A stretch of DNA of 64,000 nucleotides, taken from NCBI RefSeq assembly GCF_000935355.1, contig NZ_JXZC01000004.1:62001-126000 (forward strand). The letters are read 5' to 3'. The notes under the pieces were generated by a model that ran no database searches, was not told the DNA's origin, and saw only the letters and a program-made list of their open reading frames with translations. Shown here piece by piece: positions 17,568 through 26,779 of the stretch (positions are counted from its first letter, which is position 1; each line of letters starts with the position of its first letter). Position numbers and translations under genes: made by a program. The stretch is from Rossellomorea aquimaris (lineage in GTDB: Bacteria > Bacillota > Bacilli > Bacillales > Bacillaceae_B).

Positions 17568-17747
17568 AGTACTTTCTCCTCTACAGTAGCAACAAACTTT
17601 ACGAAAAGAGCCTTTTTTAATTCTTTAGCAGAGCTTAGAAACAAAGTTGAACGAAATGAATCCACCTCCTGCAGAATCTGCGCGTTTGTAACATTTTCTC
17701 CCTTCCAACGTCTAATCAACAAATAGAATATATAGGAGGGGCATAGC

Positions 17748-19937
17748 ATGAGTAAGAAATCGTATCTGCTCATTATTGCTGGAATTGTGTTGTTGGTGGC
17801 ACTTGGAACGTTTATGTATAGTCAAAGACCTGTCGTGAAGGCCGAGGGAAAGATGAAGGGCGATCTTCTCGTGATGGAGAATAACTCTTGGAATCTGCAA
17901 TTTTCAACGGCCCTGAATAAGGAAACGGTGACGCCCCGGAACATTTATGTAGAAGACTCCAATGGAGAGAGGATCAATGTCTCCTTGAAGTTGGATGAAA
18001 ATCGAAAGACCCTGCAAATTCAAGCACCGAAAGAAGGATATCCTTCTGATCCACACAAGTATACACTTCATATTTCTCCCAAAGTGAAAACCAAATGGGG
18101 TTTTTCTTATGATGGAGATACAGAAATACCCTTTTCTGTCACCTCTAAACTACCCAGTATTCAATCCAAGGAAGAACTAACGAACTATTTTAAACAAATT
18201 TTAAAGAAAAATAAGGAAGATACGGAGTTTTCTCTGTTCGGAAGAGAAGGGAATATGGAGTCCAAATCATCGGAAGATAGCGCAGCTGGAGAGTCATCTC
18301 AATCGGAATCCATTTTTTCTGAAACGAATAATCAGGTTCAAGGAGTCGATGAAGGGGATATAGTGAAGACTGATGGAAGCTATATTTACCAATTAACAGA
18401 CCGTAAGCTGCTGATTACAAAGGCAAATCCTGTGAAAGAAATGAAAGTGGTATCCTCTACAAGTTATAAAGAAAATATGCAGCCACATCATCTATTTTTA
18501 CAGAATGATAAGCTGCTCGTCATCGGGAATAGCTGGTCGCCTGCACATCTTCAAGAGAATAAGCAAAAATCAATTGCTTCCACTATGCCTGTAGAAGGGA
18601 CGACCGTTGCGATTTTGTATGATATCTCAGATAAAGCAAAACCATCTCTTCTCAGGCATGTTGAGCTAGAAGGTCAATATGTAACGTCCAGGAAGATTGA
18701 TTCCACGGTATATTTGATTTCGAATTTGTATCCAAACTACTGGATGCTTGAACAGGGGGGGAATCCTGATCTGAGACCCCGGGTGAAAGATAGTTTAACA
18801 GGTGATGAAACGACACCACTTCCAATAGAAGATATTAAGTATTTTCCACAGTCCCATTCCCCCAACTATACCTTATTGACGGGAATGAATATGGAAGATC
18901 CCAAGGCTACTCTAAACGTTCAATCCTATCTTGGAAGCGGCGATAAAGTGTATATGTCTAAAAACAACCTTTATGTGGCTGTAGAAAAATACAATGAAGA
19001 TACTATGAAAAGTTGGATCTCTTCAAACACTGAGATTTATAAGTTTTCCGTAAGTGATGGAAAGATTGAATATGCTTCATCAGGTCAGGTAGAAGGAAGA
19101 GCGTTAAATCAATTTTCCATGGATGAACATAAAGGTTACTTTCGGATCGCAACGACGAAAGGGGAGGTGTGGAACAGTGATTCCCCTTCAACCAATGCTC
19201 TCTATATTCTGGATGAGAACATGAAGAATGTTGGGGAAGTAACGGATTTAGCCAGGGGAGAACAAATCTATTCTGTCAGGTTTATGGGAGATAAGGCATA
19301 TATGGTGACATTTAAACAAGTCGATCCTCTTTTTGTCATCGATACGGCAGATCCGGAGGCCCCAAAGGTTTTGGGAGAGCTGAAAATTCCAGGTTTCAGC
19401 ACCTATCTTCACCCTTTAGACGAACACCATCTCATAGGGTTTGGTTTTGATACGAAAGTGGTGGGTGATGACAAAGCAACTAATGAGGAACCCAGAGTCG
19501 TTCGACAGGGGATGAAGATTTCATTATTCGATATTACAGACTTTCAGCATCCAAAGGAAACGGACACTGAAATAATAGGCGGGCAGGGTACGCACTCTTT
19601 TTTGTTAGACGATCACAAAGCGCTGCTCCATGAGCCTTCAAGAAATCTATATGGCTTTCCCGTTTCTGTTTATGATGAAAAAGAGGGAAGCCGGCATGAA
19701 CTGGATTTTGACTATCAAGGTGCCCTCCTGTATGAAATCACACCTGAAAAAGGAATCGTTTTAAAGTCTCAGCTCACAGAAGAAGAAAACAGCAACAAAG
19801 AATATTACGAACAGTGGGAAGACCAGATTCGAAAACTCCTTTATATTGATGATCAGCTTTACACATTATCACATAATAGAGTGACTGCTTACTCATTAGA
19901 TGATTTTAAAAAAGAAAACGCAATTGATCTCCCATGA
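17748..19937 (+). CDS. Secreted/membrane-anchored beta-propeller domain protein
   Basis: A 729-residue protein. The N-terminal hydrophobic segment (LLIIAGIVLLVALGTFMY) is a signal anchor. Residues ~35-130 look like an SbsA-type Ig-like domain (LNKETVTPRNIYVEDSNGERINVSLKLDENRKTL). A Ser/Glu-rich linker (~165-195) leads to a large beta-propeller domain starting at NNQVQGVDEGDIVKTDGSYIYQL, the hallmark of the secreted beta-propeller family (PF09826). It acts outside the cell; its ligand is not known. AGGAGGGG precedes the ATG. It is a monocistronic gene with a strong terminator. Confidence 0.8.
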   Translation: MSKKSYLLIIAGIVLLVALGTFMYSQRPVVKAEGKMKGDLLVMENNSWNLQFSTALNKETVTPRNIYVEDSNGERINVSLKLDENRKTLQIQAPKEGYPSDPHKYTLHISPKVKTKWGFSYDGDTEIPFSVTSKLPSIQSKEELTNYFKQILKKNKEDTEFSLFGREGNMESKSSEDSAAGESSQSESIFSETNNQVQGVDEGDIVKTDGSYIYQLTDRKLLITKANPVKEMKVVSSTSYKENMQPHHLFLQNDKLLVIGNSWSPAHLQENKQKSIASTMPVEGTTVAILYDISDKAKPSLLRHVELEGQYVTSRKIDSTVYLISNLYPNYWMLEQGGNPDLRPRVKDSLTGDETTPLPIEDIKYFPQSHSPNYTLLTGMNMEDPKATLNVQSYLGSGDKVYMSKNNLYVAVEKYNEDTMKSWISSNTEIYKFSVSDGKIEYASSGQVEGRALNQFSMDEHKGYFRIATTKGEVWNSDSPSTNALYILDENMKNVGEVTDLARGEQIYSVRFMGDKAYMVTFKQVDPLFVIDTADPEAPKVLGELKIPGFSTYLHPLDEHHLIGFGFDTKVVGDDKATNEEPRVVRQGMKISLFDITDFQHPKETDTEIIGGQGTHSFLLDDHKALLHEPSRNLYGFPVSVYDEKEGSRHELDFDYQGALLYEITPEKGIVLKSQLTEEENSNKEYYEQWEDQIRKLLYIDDQLYTLSHNRVTAYSLDDFKKENAIDLP

Positions 19938-19939
19938 TG

Positions 19940-19972
19940 AAAACCCTTAAGGTGCTTCGCCTTAAGGGTTTT
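19940..19972 (+). terminator. Rho-independent terminator
   Basis: AAAACCCTTAAGG, TGCTTCG loop, CCTTAAGGGTTTT: a strong 13-bp stem. Confidence 0.9.
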
Positions 19973-20096
19973 CTATTACATAAGACTCCCTGATGAATCA
20001 TTTAGACTATCTTTTTTTGTCAGGTTTTGAAAAAAAATCTTTGGGTAGATAACTATTAGCTTTATACAATTTCCATAATTGAAGGGAGAACATCGA

Positions 20097-21665
20097 ATGA
20101 ACAATGATATAACGCAAGAATGGTACGGGTACTTAGGGAAGCTTCCTGATCTGTTATTAGCTTTATTAGTGTTATTGATCGGGTGGATCATAGCAAAGGC
20201 TGTTGAAAAAGCCGTTTACGGAATTTTAAAACGGGTGAAGATCGATGATAACCTTTATTTTGGCAGCAGGAACGGAGAAAGGAAATGGACATCGGAGAAA
20301 GTCATTAGTAAAATTGTGTACTTTATCCTTCTTGTGTTCGTGTTTATTGCCTTCTTCAATATGCTTGACTTGAACTTTATTGCTTCACCTTTGGTCGGTA
20401 TGTTGAGTACGATGGCAGCAGCGATTCCAAATGTATTAAAAGCAGCACTTATTCTATTATTTGCATGGATAGTTGCTTCTGTGCTGAAGGTATTGATAGA
20501 GAAACTGGGTACGAGACCTGCGGTTAAACACACGCTGGTAAGATCTAAATTAGCGAAAGATGAGAACGATGTACATCGCTATGTCTATACGGCTGCTAGA
20601 ATTGTATTCTATCTCGTGCTTCTCATATTCTTACCGGGAGTGTTAGCGGCTCTTAATATCACAGGGGTTTCAGGGCCTTTCACGGAAATGCTCCAAAACT
20701 TCCTAGGTTTTATTCCTAAATTGTTTGCCGCAGCTATCATTCTCCTTGTCGGCTGGTTTGTGGCCAAAATCGTCAGGGATATCGTCACGAACTTTTTACA
20801 GGCGATCGGAACAGAGAGAGTAGCTGAACGATTCGGCATTGGCAAGCTCTTTCAAGGAACAACGGTTTCATCGGTCATTGGTACGATTGTATTCGTGCTC
20901 ATTATGATTCCGGTTACCATTTCTGCATTGGATCAGCTGGACATTCGCGGGATTTCAGAACCGGCGATAAACATGCTGAATCAGGTCCTGGTGATGCTTC
21001 CGAATATTGCGATTGCGATCTTGCTCATTCTTGCAGGAATCTGGGTTGGTAAATGGGTTGGAGCCATGGTGGCACGTTTATTGAACCGGGTAGGATTCAA
21101 TTCTTTATTACGTAATATGGGTATTGGACGTATGAACGTCAATAAGAATCCGTATGAACCAGCGGGCTCATCCTATATGAATCTATCAGGACTTGTAGGT
21201 AGAGTTGTTCAGATTATCATTGTTTTCCTCTTTGTTGTAGAAGCCCTGGAAATTGTAAGATTGGAATTCCTGGTCGCTCTGGCAACGGGTGTCCTTGCTT
21301 ACTTACCGCATGTATTGGCAGCCATCTTCATTCTTGGGGCAGGCTTATACTTAGGTAACTTGGTCAAGAACATCATATCCAATGTATTGAGTGATAACTT
21401 CCAAGTGCTTTCGACCATTACGAAATATGCAATCATTGCCTTAAGCTTCTTTATGGCCTTGGATCAATTAAAAGTAGCTGATTCCATCGTCAATATTGCA
21501 TTTATGCTGATTCTGGGTGGACTGGCACTAGCCTTCGGTTTGGCATTTGGTCTGGGTGGAAAGGACTTTGCGCAAAAATATCTTTCTAAACTGGATCGGA
21601 AAATTGAAGAAGAAAAGAACAGACCTGATAATGGCGGAACTGATACTCCACCTTTTAATCGATAA
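20097..21665 (+). CDS. Mechanosensitive-channel-like protein with repeated TM-helix units
   Basis: Start at ATG 20097, 7 bases after AAGGGAGA; 522 residues. A repeated pattern of amphipathic plus membrane helix appears several times (LPDLLLALLVLLIGWIIAKAV, IPNVLKAALILLFAWIVASVL, IPKLFAAAIILLVGWFVAKIV, LPNIAIAILLILAGIWVGKWV, LPHVLAAIFILGAGLYLGNLV), which is the conserved TM-helix repeat (PF05552). The C-terminus is Gly-rich and then basic. It may be a channel, but it lacks the classical MscS beta domain, so gating by tension is only inference. It is monocistronic. Confidence 0.75.
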   Translation: MNNDITQEWYGYLGKLPDLLLALLVLLIGWIIAKAVEKAVYGILKRVKIDDNLYFGSRNGERKWTSEKVISKIVYFILLVFVFIAFFNMLDLNFIASPLVGMLSTMAAAIPNVLKAALILLFAWIVASVLKVLIEKLGTRPAVKHTLVRSKLAKDENDVHRYVYTAARIVFYLVLLIFLPGVLAALNITGVSGPFTEMLQNFLGFIPKLFAAAIILLVGWFVAKIVRDIVTNFLQAIGTERVAERFGIGKLFQGTTVSSVIGTIVFVLIMIPVTISALDQLDIRGISEPAINMLNQVLVMLPNIAIAILLILAGIWVGKWVGAMVARLLNRVGFNSLLRNMGIGRMNVNKNPYEPAGSSYMNLSGLVGRVVQIIIVFLFVVEALEIVRLEFLVALATGVLAYLPHVLAAIFILGAGLYLGNLVKNIISNVLSDNFQVLSTITKYAIIALSFFMALDQLKVADSIVNIAFMLILGGLALAFGLAFGLGGKDFAQKYLSKLDRKIEEEKNRPDNGGTDTPPFNR

Positions 21666-21670
21666 TAGTA

Positions 21671-21710
21671 AAACACCACATGGTCCTAATGGGATCATGT
21701 GGTGTTTTTT
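21671..21710. terminator. Rho-independent terminator
   Basis: AAACACCACATG pairs with CATGTGGTGTTT and a T-run follows. The convergent Mn catalase gene ends 28 bp further on and may share it. Confidence 0.85.
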
Positions 21711-21737
21711 ATTCTTGTTGAGGAAGAGGAAATAGCT

Positions 21738-22628
21738 TTATAAGTTCCTCAACAATCTCTTCGCAATGAGTTCATAATCATCCTTCGAGATACCAGGTGC
21801 AAATTCTTCCGGCAGGTCATCCAGGTTAGGGATCGGGGCTCCTTCAGGTGTGCCTTCGATCACCCTTAGTGGCTGCCCGTTTTCAGGATTTGTTCCCTTC
21901 CAGATTTGTGCGATATCCTTGTAGTCGTTGTCACTCCAAGTATAAAGAACATTATTAATCCCTTTTTCTTCGAATTTTACAGCTGTATCGAATTTGGAAT
22001 TATCAAGGTCAGGGATCGGAAGCATCTTGGTAAGGTCCACACCCGTCGCGATTTCCAATGCCTTTGCGTAGGCCAATACATGTGTGCCGCCCCGAACTAG
22101 TAAGTACCCGATCATTTCTCTGGCAGTAGGATGGTCGGTCATCTCGTATACCCGCATTTTATGGGTTCTTGCTCCCACTTCCAAGAAGAAATTATGAAGC
22201 AGATCCAACACTAAATTTCCAGAGCTGAACACATTATCTCCCGTCCATGCCCTTCCCATGGAATCACCGGCTAAAGCCGTTTGGGCAGTGGCAATGTATT
22301 GATACGTGTTTCTGGCATCCAATCCATTTTGGAGAGGGGCGATATTAGGGTCACCGGGGAAGGTATTCCCGACAGACAACAGGTTGATTGTATTGGTTAC
22401 AAGCTCCACATGACCGAATTCTTCCGCGGTAATACTGGCTACAATATCATAAAAGGGTTTAAGCTTCTTTTTCTGCCGGAAATTAAAGGACTGGAACATA
22501 TAATTATTTAAAGTGGACATTTCTCCAAACTTACCACCGAGTAATTCCTGAACGGCAGCCGCGGCATTTTTGTCACCGTGTTCAGGGATGGGGAGTTCAA
22601 TGAGCAGCTTATTCATTCGTTTAAACAT
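21738..22628 (-). CDS. Manganese catalase family protein
   Basis: A 296-residue four-helix-bundle protein of the Mn catalase family. The carboxylate/His ligand pairs are visible in LLGGKFGEMSTLNNYMFQ, TAEEFGHVELVTNTI, FLEVGARTHKMRVYEM and REMIGYLLVRGGTHVLAYAKA. It should break down hydrogen peroxide. In Bacillus, relatives are spore-coat (CotJC) or general-stress (YdbD) proteins; the length and C-terminal extension fit the YdbD/YjqC type better. It follows a small DUF2642-like gene by 22 bp, on the same strand. Confidence 0.8.
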   Translation of the reverse strand: MFKRMNKLLIELPIPEHGDKNAAAAVQELLGGKFGEMSTLNNYMFQSFNFRQKKKLKPFYDIVASITAEEFGHVELVTNTINLLSVGNTFPGDPNIAPLQNGLDARNTYQYIATAQTALAGDSMGRAWTGDNVFSSGNLVLDLLHNFFLEVGARTHKMRVYEMTDHPTAREMIGYLLVRGGTHVLAYAKALEIATGVDLTKMLPIPDLDNSKFDTAVKFEEKGINNVLYTWSDNDYKDIAQIWKGTNPENGQPLRVIEGTPEGAPIPNLDDLPEEFAPGISKDDYELIAKRLLRNL

Positions 22629-22650
22629 GTCTTACCCTCCTTTTCGAATT

Positions 22651-22875
22651 CTATCGGTCAGCATCTTCAGAACTGGGGAAGAACCATACAATTTGTTGAG
22701 ATCGAACATAGAATGGCGTTCCACTCACTTCCATGACAATGTGGTCAGGTAAAACACTTGAAAGCTTACCCCGTACAGAGCCTTCACTTGTCTGTATCAC
22801 CAGAAATTCATCCATCATGCTCATCAATGCTTGATACAAATATGGATCGGTAAAAGTAGACATTTGAATATCCAT
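22651..22875 (-). CDS. Small DUF2642-like (YuzF-like) protein
   Basis: About 74 residues. ATG 22875 lies 8 bases after AAGGAG; GTG 22878 is directly before it. The sequence FLVIQTSEGSVRGKLSSVLPDHIVMEVSGTPFYVRSQQIVWFFP is a small Sm-like beta-barrel pattern, as in DUF2642 spore-associated proteins. It probably forms a two-gene operon with the Mn catalase. Function unknown. Family assignment is from memory and moderate. Confidence 0.6.
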   Translation of the reverse strand: MDIQMSTFTDPYLYQALMSMMDEFLVIQTSEGSVRGKLSSVLPDHIVMEVSGTPFYVRSQQIVWFFPSSEDADR

Positions 22876-23057
22876 CACGTCAACTCCTTATCTTTCGATT
22901 AATCGTCCCCGTCAGTATATGAAAGGGGCTTGGGCATGGTTAATCGTCCAATTGGCAGAGTGTCGAATATAATGCTTCCAACTACCACCCGGCATAAAAA
23001 AACGATATGATGATACATATATACATAATGGAAGCTTTTTGTCAGAGGGGTGTTCAT

Positions 23058-24785
23058 TTGAAGGTCATACATTTTTTAAAGCCTTACCGTGTTGCCATGG
23101 CGGTTGCCTGGAGTTTAATGCTGGTAGAGCTTGCTGTAGAACTATTGAATCCGCTGTTTATGGCGAGGATCATCGATGAAGGTATTATGAATGGAGACTT
23201 GGACGTAGTGATGAAATGGGGCTTCATCATGGTTGGGATGTCGCTCCTTGCGTTTATTTCCGGCTTGACGAATTCATTTTTCGCCGCCCATACGAGTCAG
23301 GGATTTGGCTATGATGTGCGGGAAAGCTTATATAAAAAGGTTCAGTCGTTTTCCTTTGCTAGCTTTCATAAGCTTCCGACATCATCCCTGATCACCAGGA
23401 TGACCAATGACGTGAGGCAGCTGCAGAATACGATCTTCATGAGTTTGCGCATTATGCTGAGAGCTCCGCTGCTAGTTGTGGGATCAACGATCATGGCACT
23501 CATCGTGAATGTTCGTCTTGCCCTTATTCTATTAATCGTGATTCCTTTATTATGGGCGTTCCTGTTATGGGTCTTGAAACGTGGATGGAGCCTTTTTGAA
23601 AGAGTTCAATCCCGACTCGACAAAGTAAACGAGGTCATGAAGGAAAACCTCTCCGGGATGAGACTGATTAAAGCGTATACACGAAGCGAGTATGAAGAAG
23701 GCCGATTTCATGGAGCAAATGAAGATTTGAAGGACCGGACTGTCCGGGCTCTTCGTTTTATGGAAATCATCATGCCCCTTCTGATGCTCGTGATGAATCT
23801 GGCCCTCCTATCCGTTTTGTGGTTCGGAAGTATAGATGTTGCCTCAGGTGGGGCGAGTGTTGGGGAAGTCGTAGCGATCGTGACATATGTTACAAGAATC
23901 TCCTCTGTTTTTTCAATTTTCTCATTTATCATTACGAGTTTTTCTAGAGCAAGGGCGTCCGCCGGCAGGGTAGAAGAGGTTCTGCAAACCGAGATAGATT
24001 TGAAAGACGGAGAGGAAGTACGACAGGAAAACACAGTGGTGAACGGAGAGATTGCATTCAGAGATGTGTCGTTTCAATACCCTTCAACCCGTGGGAAGGT
24101 GCTTGAAGGTGTATCGTTTAAAGTGGAGGCAGGCGAAACGGTTTCGATCCTGGGAGCAACCGGATCCGGCAAAACATCCCTGTTCCAGCTCATTCCCCGC
24201 CTGTATGATACGACGGAAGGATCGGTTGAACTGGACGGTCAATGCATACGGTCCATCCCTTTGACTCATGTAAGGAAAAATATTGGGTACGTGCCCCAGG
24301 AAGCGGTATTGTTTTCCGGGTCAGTATCAGAAAACCTCCTATGGGGAAAAGAAGATGCCACCAGGGAAGAGATGATTCAAGCTGCAAAGGATGCCCAGAT
24401 CCATGATACCATCCTGAATCTTTCCCATGGATATGACACAGTTCTCGGTCAAAAAGGGGTCAACCTTTCAGGAGGACAAAAACAGCGTCTGTCGATTGCA
24501 AGAGCACTCATTCGAAAACCAAAGATTCTATTACTGGACGATAGTACGAGTGCTTTGGATCTGAAAACAGAATCCAAGCTGCTTCAAGCTCTGAAGCAAT
24601 ACGACTGTACGACAATGATCATTACACAAAAAATTAGTACGGCCATGGAATCTGATACGATTCTGCTCCTGGAAGATGGAGTGTTAATCGGAGAGGGGAC
24701 ACATACATCCCTAATAGAAGATTCCTCCCTCTATCAGGCGATTTTCCAATCTCAATTCGGAGAGGAGGAAATACATCATGTCTAG
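23058..24785 (+). CDS. yfiB: Heterodimeric ABC multidrug exporter, degenerate-site half (YfiB-like)
   Basis: TTG start at 23058 after AGAGGGGTG gives 575 residues, close to B. subtilis YfiB. It has six membrane helices (to ~residue 310) and a nucleotide-binding domain with Walker A GATGSGKTS, signature LSGGQKQR and Walker B ILLLDDSTSALD. The catalytic Glu is replaced by Asp, and the switch His is Gln (IITQKIS). This half therefore carries the non-hydrolysing site typical of heterodimeric exporters. It overlaps the partner gene by 8 bp. Confidence 0.8.
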   Translation: MKVIHFLKPYRVAMAVAWSLMLVELAVELLNPLFMARIIDEGIMNGDLDVVMKWGFIMVGMSLLAFISGLTNSFFAAHTSQGFGYDVRESLYKKVQSFSFASFHKLPTSSLITRMTNDVRQLQNTIFMSLRIMLRAPLLVVGSTIMALIVNVRLALILLIVIPLLWAFLLWVLKRGWSLFERVQSRLDKVNEVMKENLSGMRLIKAYTRSEYEEGRFHGANEDLKDRTVRALRFMEIIMPLLMLVMNLALLSVLWFGSIDVASGGASVGEVVAIVTYVTRISSVFSIFSFIITSFSRARASAGRVEEVLQTEIDLKDGEEVRQENTVVNGEIAFRDVSFQYPSTRGKVLEGVSFKVEAGETVSILGATGSGKTSLFQLIPRLYDTTEGSVELDGQCIRSIPLTHVRKNIGYVPQEAVLFSGSVSENLLWGKEDATREEMIQAAKDAQIHDTILNLSHGYDTVLGQKGVNLSGGQKQRLSIARALIRKPKILLLDDSTSALDLKTESKLLQALKQYDCTTMIITQKISTAMESDTILLLEDGVLIGEGTHTSLIEDSSLYQAIFQSQFGEEEIHHV

Positions 24786-26559
24786 GCATGTGCGAAAGAA
24801 ACTGGGGAAAAACGATAAAGCGAAAGATGCAAGAGGGACGCTGCGTCGTCTTTGGAACTATCTTTCCGAAATGAAAGTGATCCTGTATCTCGTCATTCTA
24901 ATGGTGCTCATCAGTTCGGCAGCTTCTTTACTGGGACCATTCCTAGTGGGAAAAGCGATTGATGAATACATCGTCACGAAAGAGATTTCTGGATTGATTG
25001 GGCTTGTATTAGGTTTAATAGTCGTGTACATCTTTCATTCCCTGTCCGTATGGTTCCAAAATTATTGGATGATTGGTGTGGCTCAGGACACGGTCTATCG
25101 CTTGCGGAAGGACCTTTTTCATCAATTGCATCAGCTATCGATCCCCTTCTTTGATAAACGGAAGCATGGGGAGTTAATGAGCAGAGTGACGAATGATATC
25201 GATAATGTGAGTGCCACGTTGAATAGCTCGTTCATTCAAATCATATCCAGTGTTCTGACTTTAGTAGGGACCGTCACGATCATGCTTTGGCTAAGTCCGT
25301 TGCTTACCTTGATCACATTGACCATCGTACCTCTCATGGTTCTCGGCATGAAGTGGATTACGAAAAGGACAGGACGATTGTTTAAACAATATCAGCAAAA
25401 TATCGGAGAGCTGAACGGCTATATCGAAGAGACGATTTCGGGGCATAGCATCATCAAAACCTTCTCCCGTGAGGATACTGCCATAAAGGATTTCGGGGAA
25501 AAAAATCAACGATTGCGAACGGCCGCATATTGGGCGGATACTTATTCCGGGTTCATCCCGAAGCTTATGAATGTGTTGAATAATTTGAGTTTTGCCGTCA
25601 TTGCCGGAGTGGGAGGGATCTTCGCATTAAATGGTATGATAACCATTGGAGTCATTGTGATATTTGCTGAGTATGCCCGTCAGTTCACCCGTCCGCTGAA
25701 TGAACTCGCAAATCAATATAACACGTTATTATCTGCCATTGCCGGTGCTGAGCGTGTCTTTCAAATTTTAGACGAAGAGGAAGAAGCGAAGGATGAGGAG
25801 GATGCCGTGGAAATCAATTCCGTTAAAGGGAAAGTGGAATTCCGTCATGTATCCTTTTCCTATGAAAAAGGGGATCAAACGCTTGAGGATGTATCCTTTA
25901 CGATTACACCGGGTGAGACCGTTGCATTGGTCGGACCCACAGGAGCAGGTAAAACGACGATTACCAATCTGCTCTCTCGTTTCTATGAACTGAATGAAGG
26001 CACCATTGAGATTGACGACCTGAATATACAAACCATCAAACGAAAGAGTCTTCGCCAGCAAATGGGATTTGTCCTGCAGGATAGCTTCCTGTTTCAAGGA
26101 ACGATTGCAGACAATATCCGTTACGGCAGACTCGATGCGGACGATGAAGAAGTAAGGGAAGCGGCGAAATTGGCCAATGCCCATTCCTTCATAGAGAAAA
26201 TGCCTGAGGGCTACGATACTTTATTAAGACATGATGGCAGTGGGATCAGCCAGGGACAGAAACAATTATTATCCATAGCACGAGCAATCCTTTCAAATCC
26301 GTCCATCCTTATTCTTGATGAAGCTACGAGCAGCATCGATACGATTACAGAGCTGAAGATTCAGGAAGCCCTCAAGCGATTGATGAAGGGGAGGACAAGT
26401 GTAGTGGTGGCCCACCGTCTTAACACCATCCGCCAGGCCGATCAAATACTGGTCCTTGATCAAGGAAAGATCATTGAACGGGGGTCTCATGATGAGCTCT
26501 TGAAACAGAAAGGGTTTTATCATGGGTTGTATCATAGTCAGTTGAAGGAAAGCGGCTGA
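24778..26559 (+). CDS. yfiC: Heterodimeric ABC multidrug exporter, catalytic half (YfiC-like)
   Basis: 593 residues: six membrane helices and a nucleotide-binding domain with Walker A GPTGAGKTT, Walker B ILILDEATSSID (catalytic Glu present) and switch VVAHRLN. Its signature is ISQGQKQL instead of LSGGQ. That deviation sits opposite the Asp-type Walker B of the partner, so the two genes together form one normal and one degenerate ATP site. The substrate is unknown; drug or lipid efflux is likely. AGGAGG precedes the ATG. Confidence 0.8.
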   Translation: MSRHVRKKLGKNDKAKDARGTLRRLWNYLSEMKVILYLVILMVLISSAASLLGPFLVGKAIDEYIVTKEISGLIGLVLGLIVVYIFHSLSVWFQNYWMIGVAQDTVYRLRKDLFHQLHQLSIPFFDKRKHGELMSRVTNDIDNVSATLNSSFIQIISSVLTLVGTVTIMLWLSPLLTLITLTIVPLMVLGMKWITKRTGRLFKQYQQNIGELNGYIEETISGHSIIKTFSREDTAIKDFGEKNQRLRTAAYWADTYSGFIPKLMNVLNNLSFAVIAGVGGIFALNGMITIGVIVIFAEYARQFTRPLNELANQYNTLLSAIAGAERVFQILDEEEEAKDEEDAVEINSVKGKVEFRHVSFSYEKGDQTLEDVSFTITPGETVALVGPTGAGKTTITNLLSRFYELNEGTIEIDDLNIQTIKRKSLRQQMGFVLQDSFLFQGTIADNIRYGRLDADDEEVREAAKLANAHSFIEKMPEGYDTLLRHDGSGISQGQKQLLSIARAILSNPSILILDEATSSIDTITELKIQEALKRLMKGRTSVVVAHRLNTIRQADQILVLDQGKIIERGSHDELLKQKGFYHGLYHSQLKESG

Positions 26560-26590
26560 TGGGTTATGTGAATCTTCGCGGGAATTCCGG

Positions 26591-26690
26591 TTTTGAAAAT
26601 AAATCCTGAGATTTGAAAATAAAATCGTGGAATTGAAAATAAAATGCGAGATTTGAAAATAAAAGTAGAGATTTTGAAAATAAAATGAAA
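26591..26690. repeat. Degenerate tandem repeat, ~20-bp period, five copies
   Basis: TGAAAATAAA begins at 26594, 26614, 26634, 26654 and 26675, with units close to GAGATTTGAAAATAAAATCG. It is non-coding and lies just after the YfiC-like gene. No other feature is seen in 26560-26740. Confidence 0.85.
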
Positions 26691-26741
26691 TTCGACTGGG
26701 GAACAGAGGGAAATACGACCATCAATTCATACAGAACATAA

Positions 26742-26779
26742 AAAAACACCTCAAAAGTCAGCACTTTTGAGGTGTTTTT
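26742..26779. terminator. Strong terminator, best on the minus strand
   Basis: AAAAACACCTCAAAAG and CTTTTGAGGTGTTTTT form a 16-bp stem. The minus strand reads seven T after it and the plus strand five, so it ends the candidate ncRNA and can also end the YfiBC-like transcript. Confidence 0.9.

Larger units (their letters stand above)
17088..17613. repeat. Composite repeat module, right copy (~526 bp, inverted)
   Basis: Inverted ends AAGGCTCTTTTCGCGAAG (17088-17105) and CTTTACGAAAAGAGCC (17597-17612). It holds R2 then R1 in reverse orientation relative to the left copy. The linker (17280-17439) is clearly homologous to the left linker but has diverged far more than the GC-rich cores. I see no gene here. 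The following 17614-17747 is also non-coding, with the ribosome site of the next gene. Confidence 0.8.

Noticed and set aside
14392-17613. Classical composite transposon
   Set aside because: No transposase frame is in either module or between them and no target duplication is visible, so only the repeats are reported.
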